A DNA stretch of 64,000 bases from Lasioglossum baleicum (GCF_051020765.1 NC_134937.1:15740947-15804946), one strand, 5' to 3'; counted from the first letter of the stretch, positions 12,330-25,030 are shown. The notes: generated by a model not told the origin, from the sequence alone. A program made the numbers and translations.

Positions 12330-12665
12330 TACGTGGATTTCCCTTTTTTTTAGACATCTGCCTCAAAAAAACAGGTCCCAGTATTTTACAATTTGTACTA
12401 TTTATTTTTGTGTACATTCTGGAACGATCGAAGATGCAGGAATGTTGGTAACACATTTATTATTGATTGAACGTAGATATAAGATCCTTACACGACGAAA
12501 AAATATTTGATGTCTTCTTTTTGCAGACATTTAGCTCAAATATAAACAGGTCCTGTGATATTTCACATCAATTTGTTCTGTACATTTTTCTGTATATTTT
12601 TCAATGGCATCAACAATATTTTTAAAGTTGCGTAAGAGTTTGTGAAACATTTATTATTGATTGTA
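12330..12665. repeat. Diverged tandem duplication, about 184 bp period
   Basis: Two copies share the order TTTTTTAGACATCTGCCTCAAA, AAACAGGTCC, TTTCACA-CAATTTGT-CT, TGTACATT, and a closing ACATTTATTATTGATTG. The second copy begins near 12515 and ends near 12664. Sequence identity is moderate. No protein is evident. Confidence 0.55.
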
Positions 12666-12721
12666 CTATTTTTAAGTCGATGCTAAAAGGGAAGGTAATC
12701 AAATTCAACATAAATCATGAG

Positions 12722-12817
12722 TTCATAATACAACCTTACTTTTTTTGTTGGTCACCTCTTAAACAAATTCAGTAAAATATATCTAAAGAAGTCTTAAAAA
12801 TAAGGTTGTATTATAGA
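12722..12817. repeat. Small inverted repeat
   Basis: ATAATACAACCTTAC near 12725 is complementary to AATAAGGTTGTATTAT near 12800, about 60 bp apart. It is a short hairpin-forming pair of unknown origin. Confidence 0.5.
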
Positions 12818-13810
12818 TGATATAATTTGCTCTCAAATTACATTTTACTAAACTTCACCTTAACAACCCAGAAATACCGAGAAAATGCCAAAAATTCAAG
12901 TTTTAATTTTAAGAATTGGTTAAATACAATGTATTTTGTATGGCCTGCTTTGAAAGAAGAGATACGAGGTACGTTAATATTAATAGCGGTTGTTCACCCC
13001 ACTAATATTTTACGAATTAGACGCGATTAGAGAGGGATGGACTACTATCATGATTATCAATAGATCTAAAGTCATTTCTCTCAGAAAACAAGTGCGAAAA
13101 GCAAAACTATATTCCATAGATTTTAATCAGTTGCCTTTCACATCGTTAATTTAAAAGTACACAATTTACACAATTTTTAGAAATTGCACTGTACTTTTCA
13201 GTACCATTTGACACATCGAAAGAATAACACAACGACACAGTAATCGCAGACAATGTAAAGGTCGCTAATTTGTGTCTCTTTGATCTAACCCGATTCCGAG
13301 GCTCGCATAATCGAGCCGATCTCTCTCAAGGGGGAACAATGGAATTTTTTCCAAGGACGTAGAAATGTTTTTCACCCTCGTAGGACATTTACGTAGGCGG
13401 AGAGCGTCAACCGTACCATCCCGGAATATATTACGAGTTTCGAGCACGTATAAAGGCTAGTTTATAGGCGGGCGGATAAAGAAAAGTTTCAAAGGATCCA
13501 GCGAACGTGCACTGTGGTCTTTCGATCGAAGGTCGGCGAACGATTTTTCAGGTATGTGACGAGGAACGGAGACACGAGCTGCTTCGTTACTGTTCCGACG
13601 CGATAACGTCGATAAGCTTCAAACTTTCCAAGTATGCTGCACTTCGGAACAACTATAGCGCGGCGCGGCCCGCTTTTTCGGAGACAGTTATCAGCGAACT
13701 ACGATTATTTATGCAAGTTTAAATTTTGATAGGCGAACTTAGAGAAACTAGAATTAAGATTTCATTTTCTTGGCGATTCACATTCAGCAGAATGATCCTA
13801 AGTTACTGCT

Positions 13811-13890
13811 TTGAATTTTCTCCTAACGTGTTCAGTCTTTTAAATTTTCTTCTTGCGTGTTCAGTCTCTTAAATTTTCTTGTAATGTTTA
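13811..13890. repeat. 29-bp short tandem repeat, about three units
   Basis: Consecutive units of the form TAAATTTTCTTCTTGCGTGT followed by TCAGTCTCT. The third unit is more diverged. It lies in AT-rich DNA. Confidence 0.7.
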
Positions 13891-14279
13891 GTTTTCTCTC
13901 GATTGTCTTCTAACGCTTAATCATTCCATTTTTTTTCTAGTCACTTGAATTTTTAAGATTTGTTTTAAGTGGTCGAGGATACCCAGTTTAATTTTTTAAA
14001 TATTCTACTTCTTTTACGTTGTTCCACGGTTGGGGACATTTTATGTAATTTAAGTATACATGCACAGATCATTAAAAAAATATTTATATAAAATATTTTT
14101 ATGAGAATTTGCATTTCATAATTGCATTAGGGATAGTGCAGCTTGTTAAACCATACAAAACTTTCCCTTTTTTATATTGAATGACAACCGAGTTATAATT
14201 CGACCGAGTTACTAAATGCACCTTGTATATTCTCGACTACACGATCGTTTTTCTGCACAAATAACGAATTCCCGCCAGT

Positions 14280-15250
14280 TATCCCGAAATATTTAACAAG
14301 CCCCACGTCGTGCAAGTGTGACGAGCGTTCGTAAAAGGGTTATTGATTTGCCACAATATTCTAAAAATCGGAGATAGCCGGAGCGCGACAGAAGAACGGT
14401 GCCAGGGCATTTAATATACATGGAGCAGCGGCAGAGCAATCGATGGGACTTGCTTATTGGCAATTTGTCGAGTGATGAGATGGGATGTAGAAACCTAGTA
14501 ACGAGGAGGTTGTTTTCCGAAGACGAGAGTGCCTTCCGGCGTAAAATCGGCCCTATCCCTTCAACCTGGCCATCGGCTGGCATGACCGAGAGAGGAAGGG
14601 GTCCGAGGGGTTCGTCTCTGGATCTAGAAAGTAGGCGGATGGTGGAGGGGTTGGAAAATAGGGGATGGCGCGAGGAGTCTTTCGCGGGATGCAATTTATC
14701 CTGTCGCATTAGATTCAAAATAATTGATCCCCCGGGCGGGTGGAGAATAGCGAGTCATTACTTCAGACTGATGGCACCCCCATCGCCCTGGCTGGCCGGA
14801 GGAAAATAAAAACTCGGAGATCACCTGCTCCCGATGAAAAATTTGACGGCCCCGGGCCCTGAGAACCGGAAAGGGGGCGGGCCGGGGAAGAGGGAAGCCT
14901 TTCGAACGGGTTGTTTTCACCGGAATGAGCAATCCGCAGCTGCAACACCCGGGGAAAATTCGTTGCCAGGAACCGGTGTACTCGTCCATCTATTTCTTAG
15001 CCCGGTTCCCTCTGCCTCGAGGTAATCCTCATGCAACCGAGACCCACTCGCGGCTTCAATTCCCCAAAAAATTCGGAACTCCGAACGGAAGTGACGTTTT
15101 CTCGAAATGTAACTTTCGCGGTAATGTCTCGATACATTCGAAAGAGTGTGCACAGTATTTGCGAACAATTTATCTCCATTATTCCTTCGAGAGGCCCAGA
15201 AGGTCGCCGGGATGTGTAACGTGGTACGGGATTACACATGTCGATAAAAC
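14280..15250. other. GC-rich island with overlapping open frames on both strands
   Basis: Open frames of 80-141 codons overlap on both strands (for example 14399-14809 plus and 14293-14718 minus). None shows a recognisable domain, signal peptide or family motif. Simultaneous openness on opposite strands is what GC-rich DNA gives by chance. The island may instead be regulatory. Confidence 0.4.
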
Positions 15251-15307
15251 TGTAGGAACTAATTTTTATTTTTAATTATTCGTTTATGGAACTTTTATCA
15301 TCATGTT

Positions 15308-15345
15308 CGTGACATATTTCTGATTAGAATGAGACTAAACACGAC
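15308..15345 (+). repeat. Solo copy of the foldback-arm core motif
   Basis: TTTCTGATTAGAATGAGACT followed by AAACACGAC matches the core found in both arms of the foldbacks at 45706-46228 and 50502-50786. No inverted partner is visible nearby, so this looks like a single remaining arm. Confidence 0.55.
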
Positions 15346-15372
15346 ACAATTCGGAGCATAGTTGCTCATTAT

Positions 15373-16217
15373 CACTAGAACTACCACACTAGTCAAAATG
15401 ATTGGTTTTACAATTCAATTTGAAAATTCTTACTTCATGTTACATTTTTTCTCCGCAATGACGTGATGACTTTTGCAGCAATAACTAAAGGTGTAATTTT
15501 TGTTTAATTTATACAGAATCAAAATAATTTTGTATCATGTCTACTTATACCAATACCAGTCATCTCGAAGTGGAGAAGTATGCAATAATCTGTTTACAGA
15601 ACCCGAAATCGTTTATTAGATATTTAGATAGATTTATCGATGTTTTGTTCTGAAATTTTATCGCACGCAACGTCTTATTCTGGCGCCACAACATAAACAT
15701 AAACATAGCCGCGATGTAACGTAACATATTCATCGATGTTGTTTCGCGCGGTCATTTTGTATAACATAGTCGTCGGAATAGGACCTAATTCTTTTTTATG
15801 TAACGATATTTTACAAGCCCCAAAAATGGCAAAACGATTGAAAATCTCTAAATTGTTGCAAAAAGTGAAGAATATTGAGCACTGATATCGAGGATGACGA
15901 ATTGTATGAGTATGAAGAAAGTGAATCAGAAGAATATGAAATTGAACTTTATAGTGATAATAGTGATAATGAGATTGTAGACAAAGAAAATGTTCAGGAC
16001 TCTTCGGAAAGTGAATTAGAAAATATTTTGAATTTACGTAACAGAAGACGTACTTCTGTGCCTTTAAGCTCTGGAGATGAAGATGAAAGTATACGAGATC
16101 GTCAAAATGAAATTGCCACAGTCGGAACCAAATGGGAAATAATGGAAAGAGGGCCTACTACTGCAAGATCACTACATAATATTTTCAAAGACATATTCGG
16201 CCCCATATTCCTTTTGT
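15373..16217 (+). mobile_element. 5' part of a decayed piggyBac-like transposon
   Basis: The left boundary is inferred from CACTAGAACTACCACACTAG followed by TCAAAATGA, which resembles piggyBac-like ends known in insects. The four bases before it are TTAT, one change from the family's TTAA target. About 450 bp of leader follows, then the transposase N-terminus at 15875-16219. The catalytic region and the right end are absent: the sequence stops matching about where a TA-type MITE begins at 16234. The element is a dead remnant. Confidence 0.55.
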
Positions 16218-16219
16218 AA
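15875..16219 (+). pseudogene. Truncated piggyBac-like transposase, N-terminal region
   Basis: The 114-residue frame begins with a strongly acidic Glu/Asp/Ser stretch (about residues 4-50), then a basic patch RNRRR near 55. After that come GTKWEI (about 84-89) and SLHNIFKDIFGPIFLL at the end, which resembles the conserved N-W-x-N-I-GP segment before the DDE domain of piggyBac transposases. Full proteins of this family run to roughly 550-650 residues, so only about a fifth is present and the catalytic aspartates are missing. No ATG opens this frame. An ATG at 15826 in a frame one base away reads MAKRLKISKLLQKVKNIEH before a stop, so the original start may lie there with a single-base shift near 15873. 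The family call rests on composition and short motifs, not an alignment. Confidence 0.55.
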
Positions 16220-16233
16220 GATAGTAATAAATA

Positions 16234-16409
16234 GACTGCGGATCTTTATGCAAAATAAAAAATTCTTACCTGAATTGCAACAAACTGGGGTGAAATAGTT
16301 TTCTTTCTTGTTTCATTTGTTTGTTGCACTGATGTCCTTCAATCTTTTTAATATTCTGCTTTAAATTGTGCGTACCGATTTTTATCATAAATGCATAAAA
16401 TCCGCAATC
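16234..16409. mobile_element. Complete TA-type MITE (GACTGCGG family), 176 bp
   Basis: The element begins GACTGCGGATCTTTATGC and ends in the inverted counterpart GCATAAAATCCGCAATC, with TA on both sides (16232-16233 and 16410-16411). TA duplication fits Tc1/mariner-type transposition. The interior has no coding capacity. It shares the internal segment TTACCTGAATTGCAACAAAC with the copy at 43332. It sits directly against the truncated piggyBac remnant. Confidence 0.8.
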
Positions 16410-18440
16410 TAATAATATGTACGATTTTTGATTTTTGCGCGGCGATATGTTTCAAGATTTCGTTAATCGCTCTCTAGTGGTTTGCATGGAAAAATCACGA
16501 ACTTTTTCCGAAGTGATTGATGTCGCAGTGTGCACGCACACGGAATGGAAATCGATGACACAACGAAACGCTCGTATATATTTTTAGACGGAATCGTATG
16601 TTCAACTTTAACGAGCACGATGAATTTTTGACCCACTTTGCCGAATACCGTTCGATTTGTTTCCAGCGGATCTGTGTACTCCGCATGAAAGGCAACAAAA
16701 TCTAATACCCCTACCAGTTGTTTCCCAACCATTGACATTGAAACGCTGAATCGGTAAAAGAAATCAATACGATGCAAACAAAAACAATTCTGGGGTAGCT
16801 GTACTAATTCTGCGGTATCATGCTTCCATCGTACTTTATTTTAACACGTTACGTATCGGTGATTATTCCGTAATTGTTGGAAGTCTATGGTTCATGGTTG
16901 ATAATTTTTAAAGGAAACCTTCAATAACAACGGCAATTTTAATCATAAACCAACTCCCCTTAATGTCAAAATCCAATAATTTCCTTCGCGATTATTATGT
17001 AAAAGAATTAATAATTCTATTAATAATTTATCATGAAATAATAATGATGCGTTTTGAATACAAAAAAAAATGGTGGCCCTCACAACCTAATACAACATAA
17101 GAAAATATTAAAATAAAATCGATAACATTTTCTATGTATTACTGTGGAGGAAAAAGAGCCATGTACCAATATTACAGCGTGCCCATTACCGCCGATTAGA
17201 ATTCGTAATATACGAGTTACAGGAACAAACTTTTTATCTAGGCATTAAGTTAAATAAATCTTGAGTACAGTAACTAATAATTTCATTATTTATTACATTT
17301 TAAACGAATAAACCTTTTCTCAACGTCATAATATAACTAAATACATTCTTTTAACAAACATTTGAGTAGTATTTATTATCTTTAGCTTGAGGCTGTTCTT
17401 AATTAAGAATATTGTGAAGTTTATAACATTTCACAATTACATCCACTCGACTTAAAACTTCTGAAAATAAGACTATCTTTCGAAAGTGAATTGGAACAGG
17501 GAAAAAGTTGCGGGCAAGAGATCCAAATCAGCAATTAACACGGTTGTCGATCAATTGGTAAACTTCATGAAACGTTCTGTGATGTTCACGGGAGCGAATG
17601 AAGGCTTAACGGGCGCGACACGGCCCAGCAAATCTGCCGTAATAATTGGATCGGGCGTCAAATTTTCCGACATTTAATAGATATCACTGAGAATAATATG
17701 CTTCGTGACGGCGCGAACGCGAAGAGTGCCGCGCCGTTTAAAATGAAATTTGTATCCGCGCGAAGGTCGCTTTCATATTCATGATCTATTAAAATTCGCC
17801 AGCTCTACGTAATGGAGGACCGAAATGATTGAAACCTGAATAAAACAGCGAATTCTGTACTGGCCGGTCGCGGTGTGCGAGTAATTAATAATCGTAAAAT
17901 AGCGGGCTCACGATTGACCCTATGGAACACATTATAGTTGTGTCTGTGCCATTCTCTCACTCTCTGTCCGTGCATATGTATATAGATATTTCGAAAAGAA
18001 TAACTCACGTATATCGAGTGCTCGAACATAGCGCGGCGGAACGATCAGAGACAGCAGTGCACAGAACTTAGCAATTATTGGCAGGCAATCAGTCTTCATG
18101 GTCGCTGCGGTGCGGTGCCTTCATGGAAGCTCGGGGCAATCGTCTGAAAGCACAGACAAAATGTCTACCTTAAAATTTATTTGCTTTTAATCAATGGTTA
18201 AAAGCGTTCTCCTTGCCTTTAAACTATTTCTCCACTTTTTATCGGGAATATTATTTGTGCAGACCTATATAGACGCCCTAATCGGGAAATTCTTATTCGT
18301 TTGAGCCAACCGCGATTCTCATCTCGAAATTGCAGAAACGGATCGTTTAACTTACTTAATGGCTCACGGTTTAATTGAATTTGTTTCAATATATATTATA
18401 TATTTTATCGACTAGCACGCAGCATTATTTGATCGACGAG
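16410..18440. other. Mostly AT-rich DNA without a recognised gene
   Basis: TTAACACGTTACG near 16843 resembles one end of the TTAA-type MITE at 41574, without a visible partner. A GC-richer patch at about 17480-17900 contains an 8-bp stem pair ACGGCGCG/CGCGCCGT near 17708-17738. No domain-bearing frame was found. Confidence 0.45.
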
Positions 18441-18444
18441 TATA

Positions 18445-18881
18445 CAGGGTTAGTCACCTAAAGTTGCCACCTTCAATATCTTTGTTCTTTTTAAAGCCTA
18501 AGTATGAAGTCTACAAAGAAGGGGCTTCGAAAATTAGTGAGTGATTAACGAGTAGAGTGCAAATTTTTAATAGTTAACGCAAGATAATAATGTTCTGTGT
18601 CTGTTATATGGATTAGGAGCTACTTAGAAAGTTTATACGTGCATGGGTAATTATGGTCACTGAATTTCTAATGAAAGGGACTATCATTGTAGGTGTCTAA
18701 AAAACGGTGCTTCTATTTTAAAAAATGAAGGTGACCTTGATATCTCTAAAAAAAATCACATAAAAACAAAAATATTTTTGGTATCATGTGAGCCCCACTG
18801 AACCATTCAACTTCAGACATTTTACGTATCTTTAAAAACAACAAAGATATTTGAGGTGGCAACGTTAGGTGACTCACCCTG
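18445..18881. mobile_element. CAGGGTG-type foldback element, 437 bp
   Basis: Left end CAGGGTTAGTCACCTAAAGT and right end ACGTTAGGTGACTCACCCTG are inverted copies. They continue through GTTGCCACCT and ATATCTTTGTT to give arms of about 57 bp. TA lies on both sides (18443-18444 and 18882-18883), which suggests a Tc1/mariner-type mover. The interior encodes nothing recognisable. Confidence 0.8.
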
Positions 18882-19295
18882 TATATTTCATTTGGAGTGT
18901 AAAAGTTCTTGAGAAATTCTTGAGAAATTTTCAAGAGAAAGTATATCAATGATTGTCGACATATTCGATCACATACATTTTTATATACACTTTTCATCTA
19001 CGACGTGGAAGGCCATTTTTAACCTGTAGGAATGCAGATATAAAACACTGCACGTCAAATATTTTTCCTGGATATATATCATTCTAACAGTGCATACAAA
19101 TCTACACGTGACGTTTGGGGCAGTTTTACTATTACCGGTGTTATCGCAAATTTTAGATGCATGACGCGAAGTTGCAATATAATGCTGATCGTTACTCAAA
19201 ATTCTCAAATCGTAAATCGTAAAGCGGATCTTTTGCGAGCTCGCGAGAGGGTTAGTGGTATGCATTTTATTTTAACAGACGTCGCTAATGTAAAT

Positions 19296-19359
19296 TTCTA
19301 TTGAAATATTGCTTAAAAGCTGCGACGTTCTATTGAAATATTGATTAAAAGCTGCGACG
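19296..19359. repeat. 32-bp perfect or near-perfect tandem duplication
   Basis: TTCTATTGAAATATTG(C/A)TTA followed by AAAGCTGCGACG occurs twice in a row, with one difference. It directly precedes the retroelement-like tail. Confidence 0.85.
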
Positions 19360-19374
19360 TTGGTTTTTGTGTTG

Positions 19375-19570
19375 TATTAAAATATGATTCTAAAAGCACT
19401 TTTAGTTTTTCCCGAATTTTCCATTTTTCCGTGATACTTTACCAATTTTTTTAATCTAGAAATCTGATTCGGCCTACAACGAACGTTTAAAAAAAATTAG
19501 CTAAATCGGTCCAGCCGTTCTCCCGTGATGTCGTGACAAACGAACAGCATTTGATTTTTATTATATAGAT
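19375..19570 (+). mobile_element. Probable non-LTR retroelement 3' tail
   Basis: The stretch holds AAATCGGTCCAGCCGTTCTC, then GTGATG-CGTGACAAACGAACAGCAT, then an A/T tail ending TATATAGAT. This order (host-primed CGGTCCAGCCGTTCTC, a run of ACAAACGAACAGCA, then a TATATAGAT-like end) is familiar from the 3' ends of RTE-like retroelements and their SINEs in arthropods. No reverse transcriptase is adjacent. The clade is from memory and needs an alignment. Confidence 0.45.
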
Positions 19571-19713
19571 AAAATGTTTGTTCATCGTTTGCAGAGAAAT
19601 GGAGTTAAACATAAATTTATTTGTTATGTAAATAATTCTAATTCTTTGAAGATAACGTCTCTTGTATTTTTCTAGCGTTTTTACTGTTCTAAGTTTCGCC
19701 GAGTCAGTTTCAT

Positions 19714-19740
19714 TATAAATGCATAAAACCCGCTGTCTGA
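19714..19740 (-). mobile_element. Fragment of TA-type MITE (GACTGCGG family), one end
   Basis: CATTATAAATGCATAAAACC followed by CGCTGTCTGA matches the right end of the 16234 copy. No left end is visible. Confidence 0.5.
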
Positions 19741-19999
19741 TTATCAGATACGAGATAGAACAGCAATGAGATAAAACATGCCAGATATGTGCGAATAAAA
19801 AAATAAAAATTGTTACTGTCGTCCACAGTGTATTAAAGAGAGATTGTGGGTCCTATAGCAAATCAAAATTGGATCTGAAGATCAGTCGCACGTTCGGCAA
19901 ATACACTCGTACTCATCGACGATAGCGCGACTCCGGGCCGCGATAAATCATGCTATTAAGTCGGCGTGGTAACGGGATCTCTCGCAGATAAATAACCGG

Positions 20000-20800
20000 C
20001 GTGACTCAATATACATTACAATACAAAATACCTACATTCATCTCGCAACCGTCTATCGTAACAGTCATCAATCTCCGGCCGAGATACCTCATCGGTTCTC
20101 CTTTTTATTCCGCGCGACACGCACGGTTGTCTCCCCGCTCTCGCAATTCGACCGATATCGTTCCCTTCCAATTTCGCCTCTGTTGTCCTTGGATCGGATA
20201 AAACCATCGATCGTTTTCTCGGTCACGTATACATGTAGAAAGAGAGAGAGGGTGTTCGCCGAAAATTTTCAACGGGTCCCGCCGACATATTTCGCTGGGC
20301 GACACGAGGGGCGGTTAGGGGATGGAAGAGACGAGGGCGGCCGCGAGGCAAAAAGAGCTTAATCGACTTAAGGGCAAAACCACGACTGACCCAGGTGTTC
20401 CTTTTGCTTGGCACGAGCCTGGACAACTAGTCAGCCCCCGGTGGTCTCTGCGGTACGTGTGTCGCCTAGAGAAACACAGAGAGACCGACTCGTAATCGAG
20501 TCCCCGCTCAATTAGCCCAACCTTGCACTTTTTCGTCCCTCTCCCGTCGTCGACGTTCGCGAACAGCTAAGAACCGGCCCACCGAAGAAGACAGAAGACA
20601 AACCGACTCTTCTCGGCTCCCTTCGTCCTCCACAGACGAACCGGAAACGGCTCTTATGGTCACGCAAGTGCCCCGTTCGATGGGCCGGCCGCCTCCGCGA
20701 AATGAAGAAAGGAATTTCGCTTGGATCGCTCGCCGCTCCGAGACAAAGGGTAACTAATGGCATCGAGGCCAATTGATTGCTAACAAAAGGGACCCTGTCG
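20000..20800. other. GC-rich island
   Basis: Overlapping short frames on both strands show no domain or signal peptide. A short GA repeat (AGAGAGAGAG) lies near 20240. It could be regulatory or contain a short exon that cannot be told from chance here. Confidence 0.4.
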
Positions 20801-23800
20801 TTAGCTATGTGCGATGTAACTCGACGTATTAAGGAGCATCTCCTCTCAAATGAAAGTAGATCGCTGGGCAGGCGGTTTTTCAGGGAATCAAATTTAGGAG
20901 ATGATTTGTTAACAATCGGGGATGATGTTTTTTTTTAAACAAATTGGATGATGTTAATTTATATTTAGCTGTGTGGGATTTGAGCAGGCGTTAGCTTCGT
21001 TCATAATTTTCCAGGAGCAAGAGGAAATGAGTGACTTTTCGTAGTTTCTTTTCGTAATATCAATTTTAAAAGCAATCGATTGAATAAAAATTTATTTCAC
21101 CTCTCAATAATTGTAATTGAGAATCATACGATATTCTGGAAGTCTCTTAATATTTTTATTATTTCATATATATAGTTTATCCATTCTTGTGGTAAATTCA
21201 TACTATCTACAGTCTAACTGTGAATCATATATGTGTGTCTGACTAGTTATTGGTTATTCTGCTTTCACTTCGACATTAATTTGAAATTGAAATTGAAAAT
21301 CAAACAATATCACTGTGAGTATTTATACGTAAGTTAATTTCGGTGCGAGGTTAAATAATTATACAAACAAGTAAAATATGCTTTTTATTCAGATCACAGT
21401 GAAACTTAAATTTTGAACGGTGTTGCTGAACGTCTGGGAACCCCAATTATTTCTTTGGTCATGACTAAATTGTTGGTCATTATGCAAATGTAGGGTTGCA
21501 TAAATATTTTCTACAGGATTATACAAAAAGAGGAGTAACTCTAGAAATCCTTTTGTTTATCAACCCGTAAAAATTTTATTAAATTCCTATCGAAAAATAT
21601 TTTATATTATATTTCATACATTTCTGAAAGCTAGAATGAGATTTGTATTTCGATTATAATCTACGAAGAACAGTTTATGAACATGAGAAATATTGCAGTA
21701 AGAAACACGTGGCAATAATGTACCTGTGCCTACTTTTACACGGTTAATTCTAGAGCGTCTGTTCTAAGTCTGTACCTCGTTTATTGCTCTTTTATCGGCG
21801 CTGCTAATAAGGTCATGTATATCTCGTTAATGTGGGCGCGTTTAAAAGCGTCTATGCCAGTGCCCTATTGATTGCACTCCACAACTTTAGCACCATGTTA
21901 TCAGGTGTAGGGTAGGTTCCCAGTATGTAATACACTTTACCGAAGACATTTGATGTCATTACTACAACGCTTCGTTTAATAGTATTTTACAGTGAGACTG
22001 CTATTACTCCTAATGCGTTGTCGCGTGAAATTCGTACCATTAATACGACAGAAATTATAGAAATATGATAATTGAACAGCGGATTCTATAATCGGATAAA
22101 ATATTATAAAAAATAAAGCAGAGTAAAAGCTTGCAAAGAATTTAAAGAAAAAATCTCGTGTAATCTACAATGTATTAAAAAGCTATTGCTTTTTATTACT
22201 TTTGAAAGAAGTATTTAAATGTTTATGAAGAATTATTTAAATTTCCATTTCTGTCTTTATATATAATAGATTTTTCTAAATATAATTGCTTGAACTGAAT
22301 AATAATGATGAACTAATAATGTATTAATTTAATTGCGTGTGTTAATGTAATCACAAGCTTTTCACGTGTAATATCAATTTGTAATATCTTGCCAATGTCA
22401 AAACCCAATTAAACCATTTTATCATGATTAATTGAAGATGGATTTCGTAAATTATCTAATGAGAAGTAGAATAAAGCGAAAACGTATAAAAATAGTGAAA
22501 ATAAACGAGCAGAGGGATCTCTATACTATAAACGAAATAAAAATCGTCCATTTACAATTTACTAAGAATAAAATAAAAAGAGTATATTAATCATCAACTT
22601 TATATTCAATGTACACATTCCACTGTATTTTACAAATAAGCACAAATGATCTAGCGATCAACATTTTAACCCTTAACTGGTTATACTCGAGTCTCTCATG
22701 ACCCTAACAAAATATCTGTACACTAACTTTCGCTACGGTATTGCACAATAGTATCTGAGAAAATTTAGACTGAATGATGGACAGGTTCTAGTATGTCCTG
22801 GCATGATGCTTCGTAATCAGAGTAAACACTGTTCCACTTAAGGATTAAACATGTCCCCAAAAAAACGACTCTTTCTGTTCTACGAGAGCCATAAAAATTG
22901 CAAATTAAATAAATTCTTACAGGAAAGAGGCATTCGATAAGCGGCAACTGGATAGACTGAAAAAGGTACGACAACGGAGCATAGAAGGACGCGACCGGGC
23001 TGAAGTTTCACCATTAAAAGAAGTCAAGAACGGCTTCGTGGAATTTTTCGAGACCCGGAACTAGTTTCACAAGGACTTCCTACCCCCTCCCCCCCGTAAT
23101 GACGAGGACCGCCGGGCAATTCCTTTCTGCTGCCGCTGCAAAATACATTCGAGATTTTACGGACTCCTGGCTGGAGTCAGTGAAACTCGCGGATTGCGGC
23201 TGCCGAATGCTCGAAATCCCGAAGGACGGATCCCTGATGATACCTGCTTCGTTCTCTGGGTTATAGTATATACATATATATGTACAGCTGGATAACCGCG
23301 GTTCAAACTTTTGCGAGTGGAAACCGCCAAAATGCACCGTCAACTCCGTTCAAATATTTCGGCTTTTACGAGGCCGTCAGTTAATGACGAATATTTCCGG
23401 CTCGAGTGAAACTCGAGGAGTGGGGCGCAGAACTTGCACTAATTCATCGTTAGGCCAAGATAATGTAACGAACCGCTGGACTTCGGCTTAATACGAGTTC
23501 GCCGCGCCGGGGCAGAAAATTGTTGCGAGTATACGTTACTTAAGTTTAGTTGGCCGATGTTCACCTAAGGCTGCAGTAATTCCCATAAGAGCTCTATTTA
23601 CACTTTCAGTGCTCGTTTATTCTAATGCTGCCGGTTGTATACAATGTGCCCTTTTACCGGAGCAGAACAGCAACGCGATACGCGTTCACGGTGTTCCGCG
23701 AATCATCCCATAGAAATTTCGTCACGCGGGAGTTCGTTAATGAAAATCCACGAAGGTGGATCGGGGTCACTCGAAAAATAACGATACACACCGTGCTGGC

Positions 23801-24500
23801 CCTCGAAAATTCGGTTCGTTAAAGCGTCCGATGATTTCGATTATTTTCTGTTGGTTCATTTTCGATAGATCCGGGTTTTTTTTAATCCTTCGGTGTTAGT
23901 AATTATGGTTTAGCGGAAGTAACAATGCTCTTGCGTTATACAGAGTAAATACTTGTTGGTAAAAGTAAGAATAAAATTGCATATCAACGATTTAGGAAGA
24001 TGTTGGAAGAAAAATATCCGTGAAATGTCGATCGAGACTTTATCGATTATAGCTGCGAGTTCCGTGAAGCAAATTTTCTAAAACTGCTCCCAAGATGGTC
24101 GTAGCATGCTCGATGAGTTTCATGTGGAACAAGAGACCGTTCTCTTAAAGTACATAGACAAGTTAGTTTAAAAATCGTTTACTTGGCCTTTTTTTGTAAA
24201 TAGTTGCTTCGATGTAACAAATAATAGCTTCAGTCTCGACGACGGACAACTTTGGGGCTGACCAACGGTCTCCCATTACTAGTCTACCTTCAACAATTAA
24301 AATTTTTCATGTGACCGCTGTCCGCAGTATTGCAGTTGACGTTTGTCGGTGTGGCGAGAGTACCTCTGTGCCAGTCTACATTCTTCTTACAAATTTTTAG
24401 AATATAAGTTATGTACATGTAAAATACGAACATTTTATGTATGAAACCACAATGAATAAATAAAGACAATGTACTTAAAAAGCGTGTCTGCATATATATT
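20801..24500. other. AT-rich stretch with a GC-richer patch at about 22970-23830
   Basis: No gene recognised. TTAACCCTTAACTGG near 22672 resembles a piggyBac-like terminal motif, without a partner. A C-rich run lies at about 23083-23096 (CCCCCTCCCCCCCG). Frames in the 23.0-23.8 kb patch are under 90 codons and have no domain. Confidence 0.45.
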
Positions 24501-24519
24501 TATTAAGCCACCAACTTTT

Positions 24520-25030
24520 CCCGCACTTCCAACTTGCCGTTTAGTTATACTACTGATTTCCGCAAATGTTTACGCCCGTTGAACTTGTTATTGCGTTGCA
24601 GTACTGATTTGGGATTGCAAATATAGTGAAACTTCGAAAAACAAACATTTTTCGATCGTCTGGCTTCCCGTTGAGCTGTACTACTGAATTTTCGTGCTAC
24701 CTCTTCAATTTTCGAGATTTTCGAAAAATTTTCGGTCGTCTGGCTTGTCGTTGAGTTGCACTACTTAATTTTTAAAATTTTTGGACCTTCTGGCATACCG
24801 TTGAGTTGTACTACTGAATTTCGTGCCACCTCCTTTGCTATCATGTTCTCCTAGTAGAAACCCGAAAATTTCAAAAATCTCTGAAATCTAATTTTGTATT
24901 AGGAGAATATGATATCGAAGGAGATGGCACAAGTTTCAGTAGTACAACTCAACGACAAATCAGAAGTTCGAAAAATTTTCGAAAATTCAGTAGTGCAACT
25001 CGTCTAATCTACAAGCCAGACGTCCGCTAA
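24520..25030. repeat. Array of direct and inverted copies of an about 35-bp motif
   Basis: The motif CCGTTGAGTTGTACTACTGA, usually preceded by TCTGGCTT and followed by ATTTTCGTGC, recurs near 24532, 24585, 24667, 24746 and 24797. It then reappears inverted near 24940 (TCAGTAGTACAACTCAACG) and near 24985. The inverted part makes the right half fold onto the left around a centre near 24870. Spacing is irregular (about 50-80 bp) and copies differ. No protein is encoded. It may be a degraded foldback transposon built from internal repeats. Confidence 0.65.

Noticed and set aside
14293..15275. Several overlapping 80-141-codon frames
   Set aside because: Open simultaneously on opposite strands with no domain; the pattern expected of GC-rich non-coding DNA.
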